Shown here one piece after another: positions 42,157-52,143 of a DNA stretch of 64,000 nucleotides. The notes below the pieces were generated by a model, which was not told the origin of the DNA, ran no database searches, and worked only from the letters and a program-made list of their open reading frames with translations. This DNA is from Haloferax marinisediminis. Lineage in GTDB: Archaea; Halobacteriota; Halobacteria; Halobacteriales; Haloferacaceae. Position 1 is the stretch's first letter. Every line of letters starts with the position of its first letter. Position numbers and translations under genes: made by a program. The stretch covers positions 248,001-312,000 of the forward strand of contig NZ_WKJP01000001.1 in NCBI RefSeq assembly GCF_009674585.1, given 5' to 3'.

Positions 42157-43983
42157 ATGGTCGCGGTTACGCCCGGCATGCTCGTCGTCTTCGCCCTCGT
42201 GGTGGTCACGATGACGTTGTTCGTGACAGAGGCGGCACCGCCAGACGTGACTGCAATCGGCGTCATCGTCGCACTCATCGTCCTCGAACCGTGGACACAG
42301 GTCGACCTCCAGACCGGTCTCTCGGGGTTCTCGAACGCTGCGACCATCACGATTCTCGCGATGTACGCGCTCAGCGAAGGAGTCAGACAGACCGGCGCGA
42401 TTCGCGTCCTCGGAGACGCACTCGCCCGATTCACCCATGGGAGTGAGAGTCGACTGCTCGGCTCGATTGTCGGACTCACGGGGCCGATTGCCGGCGTCAT
42501 CAACAACACACCGGTCGTCGCGGTGTTCATCCCGATGGTCTCCGACCTCGCAGACCAGACGAACGTTTCGCCGTCGAAACTCCTCATCCCGCTCTCGTAC
42601 GCGTCGATGCTCGGGGGGACGCTCACGCTCATCGGAACCGCCACGAACCTCGTCGCGAGTGAAGCCTACGCCACCGCCACGGGCAACCCTCCCTTTTCGA
42701 TGTTCGTGTTCACACCCCTCGGAATCATCGTGTTCGGCGTCGGCGCGGTCTACCTGTTGACGATTGCCCCCCGACTCCTCCCCGAACGAATCGAAGCGGG
42801 GAACCGGACGGCTAACTACGGTGTCCAACCGTTCCTCGCCCGTGTGTTAGTCCCCTCGCGGTCCCCCCTCGTCGGCAACCCGGCGCGAGAAGTCGCTGAC
42901 GACGCCCACCGGGACCTCAACATCGACATCCTCGACGTCCTCCGTGGGGGCGAACACTTCGTCGCGGCCGACACAGACCGCGACATCAAAGGCCGTGACC
43001 TCCTCACGATTCGCGGCGACCCGGCGACGATTCGGCAGTTCTGCGACCTCGTCGACCTCCGGTATCTCCCACGAACGGCCCTCACGGACATCGAACTCGA
43101 CCAGCCAGACCGCGTGGCACTCCTCGAAATCGTCGTCCCACGCGAGTCGGGACTCATCGGCGACACCATCGGCGAGACGCGACTGCGAGAACGGTACGAC
43201 GCGACAGTCCTCGCTGTTCGCCGCCGTGGTGGTGGACTCATCCGCGAACACTTCCGCGACGTCGACCTTCGCGCCGGTGACTCGCTCCTCCTCCAGACGA
43301 CCTACGAGACGGCCCAGTATCTCAAGGAGACGGGTGACTTCATCGTGACGAGCGAGGTTTCCGAGAGGGTGATGAAGCGAAACGGCGGGCTGTCGCCGAC
43401 GGCGTTTCGGGCGTTCGCCATCATCGCAGCGGTCATCGGATTAGCCGCACTCGGCGTCGTCCCAATCGCCGTCGCCGCCCTCGGTGGCGTCGTCGCCATG
43501 GTTGTGACGGACTGCCTCTCGGTGAGTGACGCCTACGACGCCGTGAGTTGGAACGTCATCTTCCTCCTCGCAGGCGTGATTCCGCTGGGTCGCGCACTCC
43601 AACTGACCGGAGGTGTCGCGCTCATCGGAGACCTCGTCGGTGAGGCCACCGTGTTTCTTCCACTCGTCGCCGTGCTCGCTGCGTTCTACCTCTTGACGGG
43701 GCTCTTGGCGAACGTCATCACGCCCGTCGCGAGCGTCGTCCTCATCTTACCCATCGCTATCGACACGGCACAGCGACTCGGGGCAGACCCGTTCGGATTC
43801 GCCATCGCCGTCACGTTCGCGGGGAGCACGGCCTTCATGACGCCCATCGGCTACCAGACGAACCTCATGGTGTACGGCCCGGGCGGCTACCGCTTTTCTG
43901 ACTATCTTCGGGTGGGCGGGCCACTCCAACTACTCTTGGCCGTCGTCACGACGTTCGGAATCGTGTTGCTGTGGGGCCTCTGA
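42157..43983 (+). CDS. SLC13/DASS-type anion transporter with TrkA-C domains
   Basis: This 608-residue carrier has the two-half Na+/anion symporter fold. The first half ends with GVINNTPVVAVFIPMVSDLA and GTATNLVASEA, and the second half holds TPIGYQTNLMVYGPGGY. Between them lie two cytosolic TrkA-C (RCK-C) domains (about residues 205-385, including GRDLLTIRGDPATIRQF and LRAGDSLLLQTTYETA). The architecture matches bacterial YfbS/SdcL-like proteins that move sulfate or dicarboxylates. The TrkA-C pair probably gives ligand-gated control. Confidence 0.92.
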   Translation: MVAVTPGMLVVFALVVVTMTLFVTEAAPPDVTAIGVIVALIVLEPWTQVDLQTGLSGFSNAATITILAMYALSEGVRQTGAIRVLGDALARFTHGSESRLLGSIVGLTGPIAGVINNTPVVAVFIPMVSDLADQTNVSPSKLLIPLSYASMLGGTLTLIGTATNLVASEAYATATGNPPFSMFVFTPLGIIVFGVGAVYLLTIAPRLLPERIEAGNRTANYGVQPFLARVLVPSRSPLVGNPAREVADDAHRDLNIDILDVLRGGEHFVAADTDRDIKGRDLLTIRGDPATIRQFCDLVDLRYLPRTALTDIELDQPDRVALLEIVVPRESGLIGDTIGETRLRERYDATVLAVRRRGGGLIREHFRDVDLRAGDSLLLQTTYETAQYLKETGDFIVTSEVSERVMKRNGGLSPTAFRAFAIIAAVIGLAALGVVPIAVAALGGVVAMVVTDCLSVSDAYDAVSWNVIFLLAGVIPLGRALQLTGGVALIGDLVGEATVFLPLVAVLAAFYLLTGLLANVITPVASVVLILPIAIDTAQRLGADPFGFAIAVTFAGSTAFMTPIGYQTNLMVYGPGGYRFSDYLRVGGPLQLLLAVVTTFGIVLLWGL

Positions 43984-44013
43984 CGAGGCGGCCATCCCGG
44001 GCTGAAAACGCAC

Positions 44014-44751
44014 TCAGTTCGAGCTTTGTTCGTGTTCGCCGCGAGTGTCGACATCCGTGTTCGTCTGGGCGCCATCGACACCGTTTGCGGGGTCGTAGCC
44101 TGCCGGACCAGACGGCAACGTTTCGGGGTCGTTCACGCTCAACCCCGTGGTGACGAGGAGACGCAGCCCGCGACGAACCGGCATGTCGAGTTCGCGGATT
44201 TCGTCCGGCGAGAGCATGACGAGTGCGCCGGCAGTCGGATTGGGACTGTTGGGGACGAACACCGTGTACAGGTCGTCGTCGGTCGCTTTCGACACCGATT
44301 CGGGCGCCTCGTTGGTGACGAACCCGATAGAAAACAGTCCCTCACGAGGGAACTCGACGAGAACGACACGGTCGTACCCAGCAGTGGGTTCTGTGAGCGA
44401 CTCGGAAACTTGCCGGACGCCGAAGTAGATGGTTCGGACGAGCGGGAGGAGTTCGACGCCGCGCTCGAAACTTCCGAAGAGGCGCTGACCGAGACTCATC
44501 GATGCGAGATAGCCGACGAGTGCGATGGTCACCGCGATGATGAGCGCCGCCAGGAGTTGTGAGATGAGCACGATATCGCCCGAGTAGTTGAGCGCGTCCG
44601 CGAGGAAGGGGGTTATCTCTCGAACTAACGGGCGGAGCGCTGCCGTGATGCGGTTGAAGAGAAACTGGAGGACGAACACGGTCACGGCGAGCGGTGCGAC
44701 GAGAATGAGACCCGTGACGAAACTACTTCGAAGCCGAGCGAGCACGTCCAT
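44014..44751 (-). CDS. DUF502 family membrane protein
   Basis: This 245-residue protein has the DUF502 layout: two N-terminal membrane helices (FVTGLILVAPLAVTVFVLQF and LAALIIAVTIALVGYLA) and then a soluble domain. That domain contains TIYFGVRQVSESL, VEFPREGLFSIGFVT and FVPNSPNPTAGALVML. The C terminus is hydrophilic and acidic. Function is unknown. DUF502 proteins are widespread and membrane-bound. The ATG at 44751 (MDVLARLRSSF) fits the TATA-like element at 44775-44782. Confidence 0.9.
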   Translation of the reverse strand: MDVLARLRSSFVTGLILVAPLAVTVFVLQFLFNRITAALRPLVREITPFLADALNYSGDIVLISQLLAALIIAVTIALVGYLASMSLGQRLFGSFERGVELLPLVRTIYFGVRQVSESLTEPTAGYDRVVLVEFPREGLFSIGFVTNEAPESVSKATDDDLYTVFVPNSPNPTAGALVMLSPDEIRELDMPVRRGLRLLVTTGLSVNDPETLPSGPAGYDPANGVDGAQTNTDVDTRGEHEQSSN

Positions 44752-44774
44752 ACGGCTTTTGAGTCCGACGGCGA

Positions 44775-44782
44775 CTAAATTG
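44775..44782 (-). promoter_or_regulatory. TATA-like box for the DUF502 gene
   Basis: The minus strand reads CAATTTAG 24-31 bases before the ATG at 44751. Confidence 0.42.
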
Positions 44783-44834
44783 TATGGGCGACGGAAATCA
44801 TCACGAAATCGTGATGGTGACCACAAACGATAGC

Positions 44835-44842
44835 CATTAAGG
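44835..44842 (+). promoter_or_regulatory. TATA-like box for riboflavin synthase
   Basis: CATTAAGG lies 23-30 bases before the ATG at 44865. No riboswitch-like leader is possible in the short gap. Confidence 0.42.
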
Positions 44843-44864
44843 CCCACCTCCCGAAGCCGTCGGT

Positions 44865-45521
44865 ATGTTCACAGGAATCGTGGAGGGGCCGGGCGAAATC
44901 GTCGGTGTGACCGACACCGCGAGTGGTTTCTCCGCAGGAGAGATTACGTCGGATGACTCATCCGACGGTGGTCGCCGCCTTCGAATCAGAACCGACCTCG
45001 AGTTCGACGACCTCCACCACGGCCAATCTATCGCCGTCTCTGGCGTCTGTCTGACGGTCGAGGAGTTCGGCGACGACTGGTTCGAAGTCTTCCTCGCCGC
45101 AGAGACGGTCGAGAAGACCTACCTCGGCGAGGTCGGTGAAGGCGACCGAGTCAACCTCGAACGCGCGCTCGCGGCGAGTGACCGCTTCGACGGACACATC
45201 GTACAGGGTCACGTCGACGGGACGACCACGGTCAGCAACGTCGAACAAGTCGGTGACGACTGGTTCTTCGAGTTCGACCTGCCCGAGTCGCTCGCGAAGT
45301 ACGTCGTCCAGAAAGGCTCTGTCTGTCTCGACGGCATCAGTCTCACCGTGGCCGACCGCCGTGACGACTCGTTCGCCGTGGCAATCATCCCGACGACCTA
45401 CGACCTGACAACGCTCTCGGAGAAAGACCCCGGCGACCCGATTCACGTCGAGGTCGACGTGGTTGCAAAGTACGTCGAGTCGATGCTCGACGGCTACGTC
45501 GACGGGTTGCGCGCGGAGTAG
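44865..45521 (+). CDS. ribE: riboflavin synthase, bacterial-type alpha subunit
   Basis: The enzyme dismutates two lumazines to riboflavin. The 218-residue protein has the two tandem lumazine-binding repeats. The first starts MFTGIVEGPGEIV and contains GVCLTVEEFG. The second starts DGHIVQGHVDG and contains GISLTVADRR. It is the trimeric bacterial-type enzyme, which haloarchaea use in place of the archaeal RibC found in methanogens. An acidic insertion of about 15 residues (GFSAGEITSDDSSDGG) interrupts the first barrel near its start. Confidence 0.94.
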   Translation: MFTGIVEGPGEIVGVTDTASGFSAGEITSDDSSDGGRRLRIRTDLEFDDLHHGQSIAVSGVCLTVEEFGDDWFEVFLAAETVEKTYLGEVGEGDRVNLERALAASDRFDGHIVQGHVDGTTTVSNVEQVGDDWFFEFDLPESLAKYVVQKGSVCLDGISLTVADRRDDSFAVAIIPTTYDLTTLSEKDPGDPIHVEVDVVAKYVESMLDGYVDGLRAE

Positions 45522-45551
45522 AAAACGACTCGTTCTGCGCCCCGACGCGCC

Positions 45552-46595
45552 TCAGTCTTCGAACTCAGTCACTTCCGACGTGAACGACGACGCGGGCTGG
45601 CTTGGTTCGTATGCCGCGTGGTACGCCTGACTGTAGCGACGAATCTTCCGGATGAGGTAGAGGCCGAAGATACCGTCGTAGATGAGTACGTACACGAGGA
45701 ACGACGGGAGGGAACCCAGTCCCGTCAGCGACGCGATGGCGAACGACCCGATGCCGACCGTCGAGTTGTACGTTGCGTGGACGACCGACGCGAGGATGAG
45801 GCCCTTGACGACGATTGGGCCGGCGTTTTCTTTGTTGAACTTCGCGAGGCCAAGGTAGTAGCCTGCGATAGCAGAGTAGATGACGTGACCCGGGCCGGCG
45901 AGTGCGCGAACCGCCGTGATGGTGCTGCCAGCACCGATGATCGCGGCGCCATCGGCGACACCGACGTCGAGTCCCGACATCATGATGTTGCGAGTGATGT
46001 AGAGGGCGTTCTCGATGGTGGCGAAGCCGAGACCAGCCATCGCGCCGTAGACTGCGCCGTCGACGACGGAGTTGAAACTACTGTTGGAGTACGCGTACAG
46101 ACGAACCGCGAGCAACTTCACCGTCTCTTCGACGGGGCCGACGACGAGGAAGAAGAAGATAATCGACCCGAAGAACCCGATGCTGAGCGATAGTTCGGTC
46201 GCAATCGTCTGCCCGACGTTGCCCAAGAGCGAGTTGAGAACGGCCGCAAACGTGGCCGTCAGAACGCCGAGGAGGAACGTGACCACGAGAACCGAGAGTG
46301 GTTCGTTATCGGTCACGTCGGTGTAGTAGACGTACCCTGCGAGGCCGAGTGCCGGCAACGCCGACAGCAACGTGAGTGCGCCAATCTGTGGGTCGGTAAT
46401 CGCTGTGAGTCCACCGATACCGACGAGAATGAGGAGCGCGGTGAGGATGACGATTGCGCGGGTAGACGCGACCAACAGTCGGTAGAGTGCGACGGCTAAT
46501 CCGTCGACGGACGTCCGTTCCTCCCACGTCGCGATGTCGTAGAGGTCCGCCTTTCCATCGGACCCACGTTCGACCGGGTCTCGGCTCTGGTCCAT
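45552..46595 (-). CDS. PrsW family intramembrane metalloprotease
   Basis: This 347-residue polytopic protein has about eight helices. The PrsW/CAAX-type catalytic residues include the EE pair in VGPVEETVKLLAVR, the Glu in GFATIENALYIT, the His in GPGHVIYSAIAGYY and the second His in SVVHATYNST. Bacterial PrsW cleaves anti-sigma factors, so the archaeal substrate must differ. The ATG at 46595 was chosen because the next TATA-like GAATTACG lies about 26 bases upstream. It is divergent from the small gene at 46694. Confidence 0.9.
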   Translation of the reverse strand: MDQSRDPVERGSDGKADLYDIATWEERTSVDGLAVALYRLLVASTRAIVILTALLILVGIGGLTAITDPQIGALTLLSALPALGLAGYVYYTDVTDNEPLSVLVVTFLLGVLTATFAAVLNSLLGNVGQTIATELSLSIGFFGSIIFFFLVVGPVEETVKLLAVRLYAYSNSSFNSVVDGAVYGAMAGLGFATIENALYITRNIMMSGLDVGVADGAAIIGAGSTITAVRALAGPGHVIYSAIAGYYLGLAKFNKENAGPIVVKGLILASVVHATYNSTVGIGSFAIASLTGLGSLPSFLVYVLIYDGIFGLYLIRKIRRYSQAYHAAYEPSQPASSFTSEVTEFED

Positions 46596-46693
46596 CACCT
46601 GACGAATAGAGGGCGTGGGGCGTAATTCCTTCGGCGAGGGCTGTTGCTGTGCCCGACCGAGTGAAGTTAAACCCTCCACGCCGAAGGGCCGAT

Positions 46694-47068
46694 ATGCATT
46701 TCGACCCACGCGAACAGGCGGCGCTCCGCGAGGTCGGTCTCGACACTGACGACCTCCGTGAAGCGTCCGAGCACGTCAGCGCGGCCGTCGACGCAGACGC
46801 CGACCGTCTCGCAGCGTTCTTCGGCGACGGCGGAACGTTCTATTCGGATATGGAGATGGCACACAGTGCCAGCGACGTACAGGAACACACGGTCGACCAC
46901 ATCGACCTCTACACGCACGGGGCGTCACTCCGTGGCTACCTCAAGTTCGACTCGTGGGGCGTTCCCATCGAGGGTGGACGCATCCTCTCTGAGGAGACGG
47001 TCGAACTCTCGCTCGGCCCGACCGTCGACGCGCGCGTGAAGTTCGCCCGCGACCCCGACGACCTATGA
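46694..47068 (+). CDS. conserved haloarchaeal protein upstream of FAU-1
   Basis: This 124-residue soluble protein starts MHFDPREQAALREVGLDTDD and has a central TFYSDMEMAHSASDV and a C-terminal beta-rich part. I believe it is a haloarchaea-restricted DUF but cannot name it with certainty. Its stop overlaps the FAU-1 start in ATGA, a strong hint of a shared job with that RNase. The ATG at 46694 follows GTTAAACC by about 28 bases. Confidence 0.8.
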   Translation: MHFDPREQAALREVGLDTDDLREASEHVSAAVDADADRLAAFFGDGGTFYSDMEMAHSASDVQEHTVDHIDLYTHGASLRGYLKFDSWGVPIEGGRILSEETVELSLGPTVDARVKFARDPDDL

Positions 47069-48471
47069 ACGTCCGCGTTCGCGGCATCTACACCACGGCA
47101 CTGACGCGGTTGTTCCTCGAATCCGGACACGACGTGGTGCAGGCGTCCGGCCCGATTCGAGACCGGTTCGACGCCGAGTTCGAGTCTGCCGACCACGACG
47201 TCGCCATCGAGACGACGCGCGACCGACAGGGTGTCGGCGTGGCCGGAACGCCCAGCGCAGTCGAAGCGGCCACCGAACACCTGGTCGACCTCGGTCTGGA
47301 CACGTTCGACTGGGACGACCCCGCCCCGACGGGCGCGGTGTTCGACGCTCGCGTGACCGAGACACTCGGCGGCGGTGCAATCTGCGACCTCGGTGAGACT
47401 GACGGCTACCTCTCGTACGGCGACATCGACGGTCGAGTCGAAGTCGGCGACGAGGTCAGAGTCCAAGTCTCCGAGTCGTCTCCACCGTGGGCGGACCGAC
47501 GCCCCGACCTGACGGGGGAGATTCGCGCCATCGCCGGCCTCGCCACACTCGAACCGGGTGCAGAGGGCGTCCGTGTGGACACCAGAGACGAGGCGGCCGC
47601 TCGCGAACTCGCCGGGATGACCGACCTCCTCGGCGGCGACCCACCAGACGGGTGGGGCATTCGCTGGCACCGAGACGCCGTCGACGCCGACATGAGCGCA
47701 CTGAACGACGCTCTCGACCGAGCGGCGGATATCGCCGCCGAACTCGACGGGGTCCTCGACGAACCGGTCGACGCACCGCGGGCAGTCGCATCACCGACGG
47801 CGACGACGTGGGTCTGGTTCGGGCGCGAGACACGCTTCGAACTCGACGAACACCGTCGTGCTGTCGAGACGACGATGCCCGGCCACCACCGGACGAAAGC
47901 AGCATCACCGAAAGCATCCGCGGGTGTGGACCTCGCAGAAGCGCTCTGTTCGTCGGCCGAAGACGGCGAGTTCCCCTTCGACGTGGTGACCGCACAGTTC
48001 GGCCCGCTCGAAGGCGACGACGTGGGTATCGGCCACGGGAAACCCGACGGCCGACTCATCGAACTCGGGTCGGGTGAAGTCTCAGAACGAGACCCGGATG
48101 GGACCATCGAGGTTCGCCGACAGATGAGCGGCGGCGGCACCTACGACGCCCTCGGCGTCGAACGCGATTCGGGCGACGTCGCAGTCACAAAATTCCGCGA
48201 AGGCCGCTGGTGGTACCCGACGGTCTACCGCGATTCCGAAGGACAGGTCAAAGGCACCTACGTCAACATCTGCACGCCGGTCGAGTGTTTCCCGGACCAG
48301 ATTCGCTACGTGGACTTGCACGTCGACGTGGTGAAACACGCAGACGGGACGGTCGAACGCGTCGACGACGACGAGTTAGACGAGGCGGTCGACGCGGGGA
48401 ACATCTCTGAAGAACTCGCCGAGAAAGCGCGGTCGGTTGCGTCGAGTCTGGAGTCGGCGCTGTCGAATTAA
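47065..48471 (+). CDS. FAU-1 RNA-binding/RNase protein (RNase E/G-like S1 with DUF402)
   Basis: This 468-residue protein has an RNase E/G-like N-terminal part. It opens MNVRVRGIYTTALTRLFLES and has an S1-type barrel around GAVFDARVTETLGGGAICDL to GDEVRVQVSESSPPWADRRP. The C-terminal DUF402 domain contains TKFREGRWWYPTVYRD and GTYVNICTPVECFPDQIRYV. The Pyrococcus homologue FAU-1 binds AU-rich RNA and takes part in 5S rRNA maturation. By family it is a cytosolic RNA-processing factor. It overlaps its upstream gene by four bases. Confidence 0.9.
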   Translation: MNVRVRGIYTTALTRLFLESGHDVVQASGPIRDRFDAEFESADHDVAIETTRDRQGVGVAGTPSAVEAATEHLVDLGLDTFDWDDPAPTGAVFDARVTETLGGGAICDLGETDGYLSYGDIDGRVEVGDEVRVQVSESSPPWADRRPDLTGEIRAIAGLATLEPGAEGVRVDTRDEAAARELAGMTDLLGGDPPDGWGIRWHRDAVDADMSALNDALDRAADIAAELDGVLDEPVDAPRAVASPTATTWVWFGRETRFELDEHRRAVETTMPGHHRTKAASPKASAGVDLAEALCSSAEDGEFPFDVVTAQFGPLEGDDVGIGHGKPDGRLIELGSGEVSERDPDGTIEVRRQMSGGGTYDALGVERDSGDVAVTKFREGRWWYPTVYRDSEGQVKGTYVNICTPVECFPDQIRYVDLHVDVVKHADGTVERVDDDELDEAVDAGNISEELAEKARSVASSLESALSN

Positions 48472-48504
48472 ATCAGAGTCACTGCCGCGGTACGAGGTCA
48501 CTGA

Positions 48505-48537
48505 CCGAACCGAGCGAAGCGAGGTTCGGAACTTTTT
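48505..48537 (+). terminator. hairpin plus T-run after FAU-1
   Basis: CCGAACC (48505-48511) pairs with GGTTCGG (48523-48529), followed by TTTTT at 48533-48537. It lies 34 bases past the FAU-1 stop in a convergent intergenic region. Archaeal termination needs mainly the T-run, so the hairpin may instead stabilise the 3' end. Confidence 0.5.
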
Positions 48538-48545
48538 GGTCCAGC

Positions 48546-48584
48546 TTTTTCGAGGATGGTTCCCGCAGGACAGCGAAGCTGTCC
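48546..48584 (-). terminator. hairpin plus T-run after the NifU-domain gene
   Basis: On the minus strand, GGACAGC-TTC-GCTGTCC (48568-48584) follows the NifU-domain gene. Poly-T runs occur on either side, one of them near 48602-48606. The stem-loop is perfect over seven pairs. Confidence 0.45.
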
Positions 48585-48613
48585 GAGGAAACCGGACGAC
48601 GAAAAAGGTGGTT

Positions 48614-50528
<1,915 letters not shown>

Positions 50529-50821
50529 GGTTCTAGTCAGGGTGGAGAGGACAAAAGTCGGACGGCGCTTCGCGTCCTCGGGTCGGTGATATCGCGTGAG
50601 AATCGAAGTGACGCCGACGTGGGGAATTCGGGTGGGTGGGGTGGGTGGGAGATTCCCCATCGGCGTCGACGGACGAAAGTCCGTCTACCCGCCGAAGAGA
50701 CTTCGGCGAGGTCGATCGGTCGGTAGTGTGGTGGGGGGGTACCGACCAGTTCCCGTTCGTCGCTTCCGGTGGAACGCCCGTGCACCGACTGAGTCGACGC
50801 GAACGGGAGGCGTCGACCGAC

Positions 50822-50840
50822 GTGCCCACGAGGTGGGCAC
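50822..50840. repeat. perfect inverted repeat (hairpin)
   Basis: GTGCCCAC, a GAG spacer, then GTGGGCAC. The eight-base arms match perfectly. It could be an operator or the hairpin of a small RNA. It is not close to any gene end. Confidence 0.5.
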
Positions 50841-50874
50841 CGCCGGGTGCACGTCATCGGATTTTCTGAGGACC

Positions 50875-50883
50875 ACTATAAGA
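50875..50883 (+). promoter_or_regulatory. orphan TATA-like element
   Basis: ACTATAAGA predicts transcription starting near 50905 although no ordinary gene follows. An 18-codon ATG frame begins at 50901. Confidence 0.35.
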
Positions 50884-50963
50884 GTACGCAACCGAATATC
50901 ATGCGAGATAACCAAGTAGTCACGACAGTCAGTTCGCAGTGCAGTCTTTCGAAGTAAAATCAG

Positions 50964-50988
50964 GATTCGAGTATCTGATTTGCGAATC
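50964..50988. repeat. inverted repeat GATTCG/CGAATC
   Basis: GATTCG (50964-50969) and CGAATC (50983-50988) are separated by 13 bases. This could be an operator-like dyad in the gene-free stretch. Confidence 0.3.
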
Positions 50989-51092
50989 GTCGTCAGTATC
51001 GACGGTGCAGTGACCGTCGAATCGTCTACGGACAGAAAGCCGAGACTGGTCGCCGGTTCCAGAAACGCCGAAACTGGTGAATCCTCGCGACC

Positions 51093-52061
51093 TTACAGTC
51101 GCGACCGGTCACCAGTTCCGGCGGTCATCGCACTCGCGAGCGCACCCTCGACGACGACTTCGTCGCCGAGCGTGGTGAGTTGAATCTCGGGAATGTTCGA
51201 CATCACCATGTCACTCATCTGCTCGCGGATTGGTTCTAAAATCAGTTCGGGGTTGTTGAGAGCGACGGCGCCGCCGACGTAGATGATGAGCGGCGCGTAC
51301 GCGTGGACGATGTTGGCGACACCCATCGCGTTCCAGTGGCCCAGTTGGGCGATGACGTGGTCGGCGAACTCGTCGTCGCCGGCGTGTTCGAACACGTCGA
51401 CCGCCGAGAAGTCAGCGTCGTCGATGGGGAGTGCAGTCTCGACGGGGTCTTCTTCGTGGAGTTCACGGGCGTACTTCGGGATGTTGTTCCCCGAGCAGTA
51501 GCCTTCCCAATGACCGTCGTGGCCACACCCACACGTCATGAATCCGTTCGGGTCGAGCGTCATGTGACCGACTTCACCGGCGTTACCGTCCCATCCGGAG
51601 ATGACGTGCCCATCGACACAGACGCCCGCACCGACACCCGACGAGATGGTGAGATAGACCATGTCGTCGGGGTTCCGGTCGGAGTGGAACCGCTCGCCGA
51701 TGACACCGGCGTTCGTGTCGTTGTGGAGGTACACGTTGTCCGTGTCCAAGAGGACCGAAATCGGACCAGTCAGTGGAATGCGGTCGATGGTGTCCGGAAG
51801 GTTCGCCGGATTCTCGACTGCACCCTCGGCTAGGTCCAACGGTCCAATCGCGCCGATACCTGCCGCAGTTGCGTCGCTCGGTTCGATACCCGCCTCCTCA
51901 CATGCCCGCCTGACGACGCCGAGAACCGCCTCGGTGACCGCGATACCGGTCGGCCCGCGGGGTGTACCATCCCGGGCCTGTCCGAGGATTTCTCCCTCGT
52001 CGTCGGCGACGACCGAGCGGACGTTCGTCGCCCCAAGGTCGACACCCACGTAGTACGCCAT
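51093..52061 (-). CDS. ROK family kinase (probable glucokinase)
   Basis: This 322-residue sugar kinase has the phosphate-1 loop GVDLGATNVRSVVADD, the catalytic Asp in LHNDTNAGVIGE, and the zinc-binding ROK motif. That motif reads GHMTLDPNGFMTCGCGHDGH followed by WEGYCSG. The third Cys of the usual CxCGxxGC pattern is His here. Haloarchaeal ROK proteins of this sort are annotated as ATP-dependent glucokinases, which feed the semi-phosphorylative pathways. The ATG at 52061 fits the TATA-like CTTAGTTAAG, and ATG at 52070 is possible. Confidence 0.9.
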   Translation of the reverse strand: MAYYVGVDLGATNVRSVVADDEGEILGQARDGTPRGPTGIAVTEAVLGVVRRACEEAGIEPSDATAAGIGAIGPLDLAEGAVENPANLPDTIDRIPLTGPISVLLDTDNVYLHNDTNAGVIGERFHSDRNPDDMVYLTISSGVGAGVCVDGHVISGWDGNAGEVGHMTLDPNGFMTCGCGHDGHWEGYCSGNNIPKYARELHEEDPVETALPIDDADFSAVDVFEHAGDDEFADHVIAQLGHWNAMGVANIVHAYAPLIIYVGGAVALNNPELILEPIREQMSDMVMSNIPEIQLTTLGDEVVVEGALASAMTAGTGDRSRL

Positions 52062-52086
52062 TGTCACCATAGGGATTCGCACGCCA

Positions 52087-52096
52087 CTTAACTAAG
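52087..52096 (-). promoter_or_regulatory. TATA-like box for the ROK kinase
   Basis: The minus strand reads CTTAGTTAAG 26-35 bases before the ATG at 52061. Confidence 0.42.
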
Positions 52097-52143
52097 CGGG
52101 ATTTGGTGCTGATTTACTCGCTCGGCGGTAGCGATTCCCACGC

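Larger units (their letters stand above)
50529..51092. other. 564-base gene-free stretch with hairpin and orphan promoter
   Basis: No gene of normal size fits here. The left end holds the promoter of the LVIVD gene. The stretch also has a perfect hairpin at 50822-50840, a TATA-like ACTATAAGA at 50875-50883 pointing rightwards, a possible 18-codon frame at 50901-50957, and an inverted repeat at 50964-50988. The rightward reading frame from 50980 to 51183 lies antisense to the ROK gene 3' end and is probably a shadow. Confidence 0.5.

Noticed and set aside
50980-51183. 67-codon plus-strand frame at the ROK gene 3' end
   Set aside because: It begins with TTG, overlaps the ROK gene antisense, and its product is Ser/Arg-rich without a motif.
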